The position numbers and the translations under genes were made by a program. A stretch of DNA of 64,000 nt, from positions 8,685,001-8,749,000 of the forward strand of contig OY987266.1 of the NCBI GenBank assembly GCA_963920665.1, read 5' to 3'. This DNA comes from Straminergon stramineum. Taxonomy: Eukaryota; Streptophyta; Bryopsida; Hypnales; Calliergonaceae. The notes under the pieces are model-generated. The model was not told where the DNA came from. It did not search any database and worked only from the letters and a program-made list of their open reading frames with translations. This document shows positions 61,440 through 64,000 of this stretch, one piece after another (position 1 is the first letter of the stretch; each line of letters starts with the position of its first letter).

Positions 61440-63325
61440 ACTTGAAAAACAAAAGCTACTTATGCATGTAATTGTGCTTATTAATACAAAGAGAATCGAA
61501 TATGAAGAGCATTTGAAGAAGAAAGCAAAGGTGTTCAAAACTCCATGCCATGGAAAATCACTTCAACAACTCAGATACTCGTCCATCCCACTTAGACACA
61601 TTTGAATGAAGCTATTGACATTATGGAAGAGAAAAGCCCATCGAAGTTCGGTGCCATAAAATTGGGTCAGTGCGATGATCCAAAGCCATACTGCAAAGTC
61701 TATTTTTCACAATCAGTGTTTCAGGAGGTGGAAATGAAAATAAGTAGGATTCTCCTTAACATGCAATGCAAGCCATTGTAGCTATGCTAGGGTGATCATT
61801 TGAACATCAACTATAAATATTGAGAGTTGTAAGATTCACAATTTTCTTTTGGATTGAATGGAAAATTAGAAAATATTTCTTTGATGTATACAGTTGGTCA
61901 TTTCATTTTTGAAAAGACCAATTCTACATATGCTATAAGTAGTAAAAGTCAAAATATGCATCTTTTCATTGTTGTCCTTCAGGAAAATAATCTTATATGA
62001 ACGGATGTTGAGGTGACTCAATGAATTCCTTATATGCAAGCAATGATAATCTAAAGTCGTTTACACTTCTAGATTGATGAATGTATAGTGAATCAACCTT
62101 TTATCATACATATAAATTGCTTGGATGTGTTCTTGAAATTCACAAGATCAATGCTTTTCAAGTCCATTTCAACCCTATCCACCCCATTTCCACCCCATGT
62201 TGTCATATATAATGCAATAGTGAATACAATTTTCACTAAGATACATGCTCCCATAAATTTTAATTGTCCAAATAACATTACCTAAATTGGAACCAAAAAG
62301 CAACACAAAGACTAGATATTGATTCCGCAAGATGTGCACAATCCAAAATTGAGAAGCAATGAGAGCCTAGGATCGATTCAAATACACATGTAGACAATAC
62401 TTTGAAAATTCACAACTTTTTCATACATTCAAGTGTCCAAATCAATGTTTTTATTCCTTTATTTTAGGCAATGCAAAAAGCGATAATCACCCAAAGGCTG
62501 AAGCTATTTACGTCCATGGAAATGGATGAAAATTGCAATCTATGGATGAAATTTCATTTATTAATCCAGAATAATGTACATTCATCCAAAGTAGAGAAAT
62601 CCCCCCCGAGAGTTGGTAGCAAATTAGCGATTTCATCCACTAAAAAACAATAATATTTTGCCAAATATACCCTGAAAATTTTTAAAAATCACTTGTGAAC
62701 TAAATTTTGCCCAAAGAAAAAACACTGGTCTAAATATTCATTCTAAAGTACATTGGAATCGTCCTTCATTCGCCAATGAGATCCAAAAAAAGAATAAATG
62801 CTCAATATTGATAGTAACTACATATGCTGATATGCGATTACTATTAGTGATATAAGCTATATGAGGTTACTTTTGTTACATTTCCGGCTTGCACCAGAGA
62901 AAGAGTACGGGTTGCAAAATTGAGTTGAATTTGTGTACTCTTCGTGTAGTGCAATGAATAGACTAGGCTTGGCACTGCTTGCTTTCATTGTCTAGTTACC
63001 AATTGAGAAGTGTTCACAAGTCACTCCAACAATTAGCTTGATTTAGTATACGTGTTCAGTTGGATTGGCAATTGGGTACTTGTGAGCCCCCAATTCGCCT
63101 CCAAGGGTTCAATCTTTTTTTTTTTTTTTTTCTTATTTTGTCATTTTAATTGCGCTTTATTGTACAAAAAAACCTAAAAAGAGTGTAGAACCCAAATAGG
63201 GATGTCGCATTCCAATATAGTATTTGGTCTAGTTTAAATATGTTGTAGCTAGGATGGCCCAACCATGAGTCGTAAATCCAACTAATCGTCCCAAATGGGT
63301 CAATTATGAATGATGGGTGTATTAG
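61440..63325. other. AT-rich intergenic DNA
   Basis: No gene or clear repeat boundary is recognised. Short frames such as 62088-62285 overlap others in both strands and match nothing known. Confidence 0.5.
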
Positions 63326-63760
63326 CAGGGTAGACAAATCCGAACGTCCGCCCTGAATTCATGTCCATCATCCGGACGTCCGGACGCACGGACTCTAGCG
63401 GACGTAGCGTCCCTAGTGCCGTCCCTAGGCGGGCGGTCAGGCGGATGGGCGGACAGGGAATCAGTTGAGCGAACGCTCACTATGTAGTCACAGCAACTTT
63501 CAAATGCAACCTCCGAATTCGTTTTTTACAATTTTGGGGTGCGTAATATACCGTTCGAAAGGTCTTGGAAATACCTTTCCAATGGTATATCACACGCCCT
63601 TAAACACCAAAATCTCCAACTGGAAATGCCAAGAGAAGTATGATGCTTCAAAAAGTGAGTGTCCGCCTTGGAGTTTGCCCGTCCGCCTAGCCGTCCGCCA
63701 CGAGCCTTTTCGTCCGCCATTGCCAACCGCCCCGACCTTCTGAGGCAACATAATGTCATC
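63326..63760. repeat. GC-rich CGGACG/CGTCCG-dense segment, possible hAT-like end
   Basis: It starts CAGGGTAGACAAATCC; hAT termini often begin CAGGG. The segment is dense in CGGACG, GTCCG and CCGGAC on both strands (63345-63450 and 63660-63735), in sharp contrast to its AT-rich surroundings. The two dense parts are roughly inverted to each other. No matching right end CCCTG was found before 64000, so this remains tentative. Confidence 0.35.
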
Positions 63761-64000
63761 TGCCTCCTTACATAACCTACTTGACCTCTATTTGCCAGTA
63801 GTTTTATTACATTTAATTCTGAAAAGTGCAGAACTGCAGCTTCCTTTCCAAAAAAAGACTCTTTAATGCGACACGTATCCAATGCAATATTAATGTAAGA
63901 AAAGAATAATTCCAGGTTTTTCACCCCACATTTAAACATGCTTTCCAAACCCTATACCCTAAACCCTATACCCTATAAAAAAAATCTGAATTGTAGAACC

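Noticed and set aside
1..64000. CRISPR arrays, rRNA and tRNA genes
   Set aside because: No regularly spaced direct repeats and no recognisable rRNA or tRNA sequence were seen, and the window is eukaryotic nuclear DNA.

Overview
This looks like nuclear DNA of a land plant, and most likely a bryophyte such as a moss. The intergenic DNA is AT-rich, the two intact genes have many small exons with consensus GT-AG introns mostly of 60-300 bp (a few longer), both encoded proteins are of plant type, and the DNA between them is full of small terminal-inverted-repeat (TIR) elements. Genus and species cannot be fixed from the sequence alone. There is no operon structure, and I saw no CRISPR array, rRNA or tRNA.

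Layout. 1-6050: intergenic, with a few GC-richer patches and no recognisable gene. 6050-13606: a kinesin-5 (BimC/Eg5-type) mitotic motor gene on the + strand, with 23 coding exons reconstructed by phase-consistent splicing; its start codon is unresolved. 13607-19400: intergenic, holding a nested transposon (Tc1/mariner-like ends around two TTAA-bounded elements). 19407-27274: a complete DDI1 gene (Ubl, retroviral-type aspartyl protease, UBA) in 16 exons on the + strand. 27300-37490 (block A) and 41930-49720 plus 56570-57770 (block B): two diverged copies of one segment. Each copy carries a broken kinase-like gene on the + strand followed by an inverted, intron-containing copy of the 3' half of DDI1. 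Between the blocks (38900-40900) is a relic of a hAT-type transposase. Block B is split by about 6.8 kb of repeats that includes a solo LTR. 57778-61438 is a TTAA-bounded element holding a second solo LTR. 61440-64000 is intergenic.

Kinesin-5 and DDI1 are housekeeping genes with no functional link to each other. The unusual content is the repeat archaeology. Because block A and block B are paralogous, several small transposons can be read against an empty site in the other copy. This gives exact boundaries and target-site duplications for a CACTA-like element (TSD AAG), a Mutator-like element (9-bp TSD) and a family starting GGGTGATTGCAAG (TSD ATTA). A family with TTAA-CCCC...GGGG-TTAA ends, which resembles piggyBac termini, occurs about eight times. 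All splice models and family calls were made by eye from motifs, with no alignment software.
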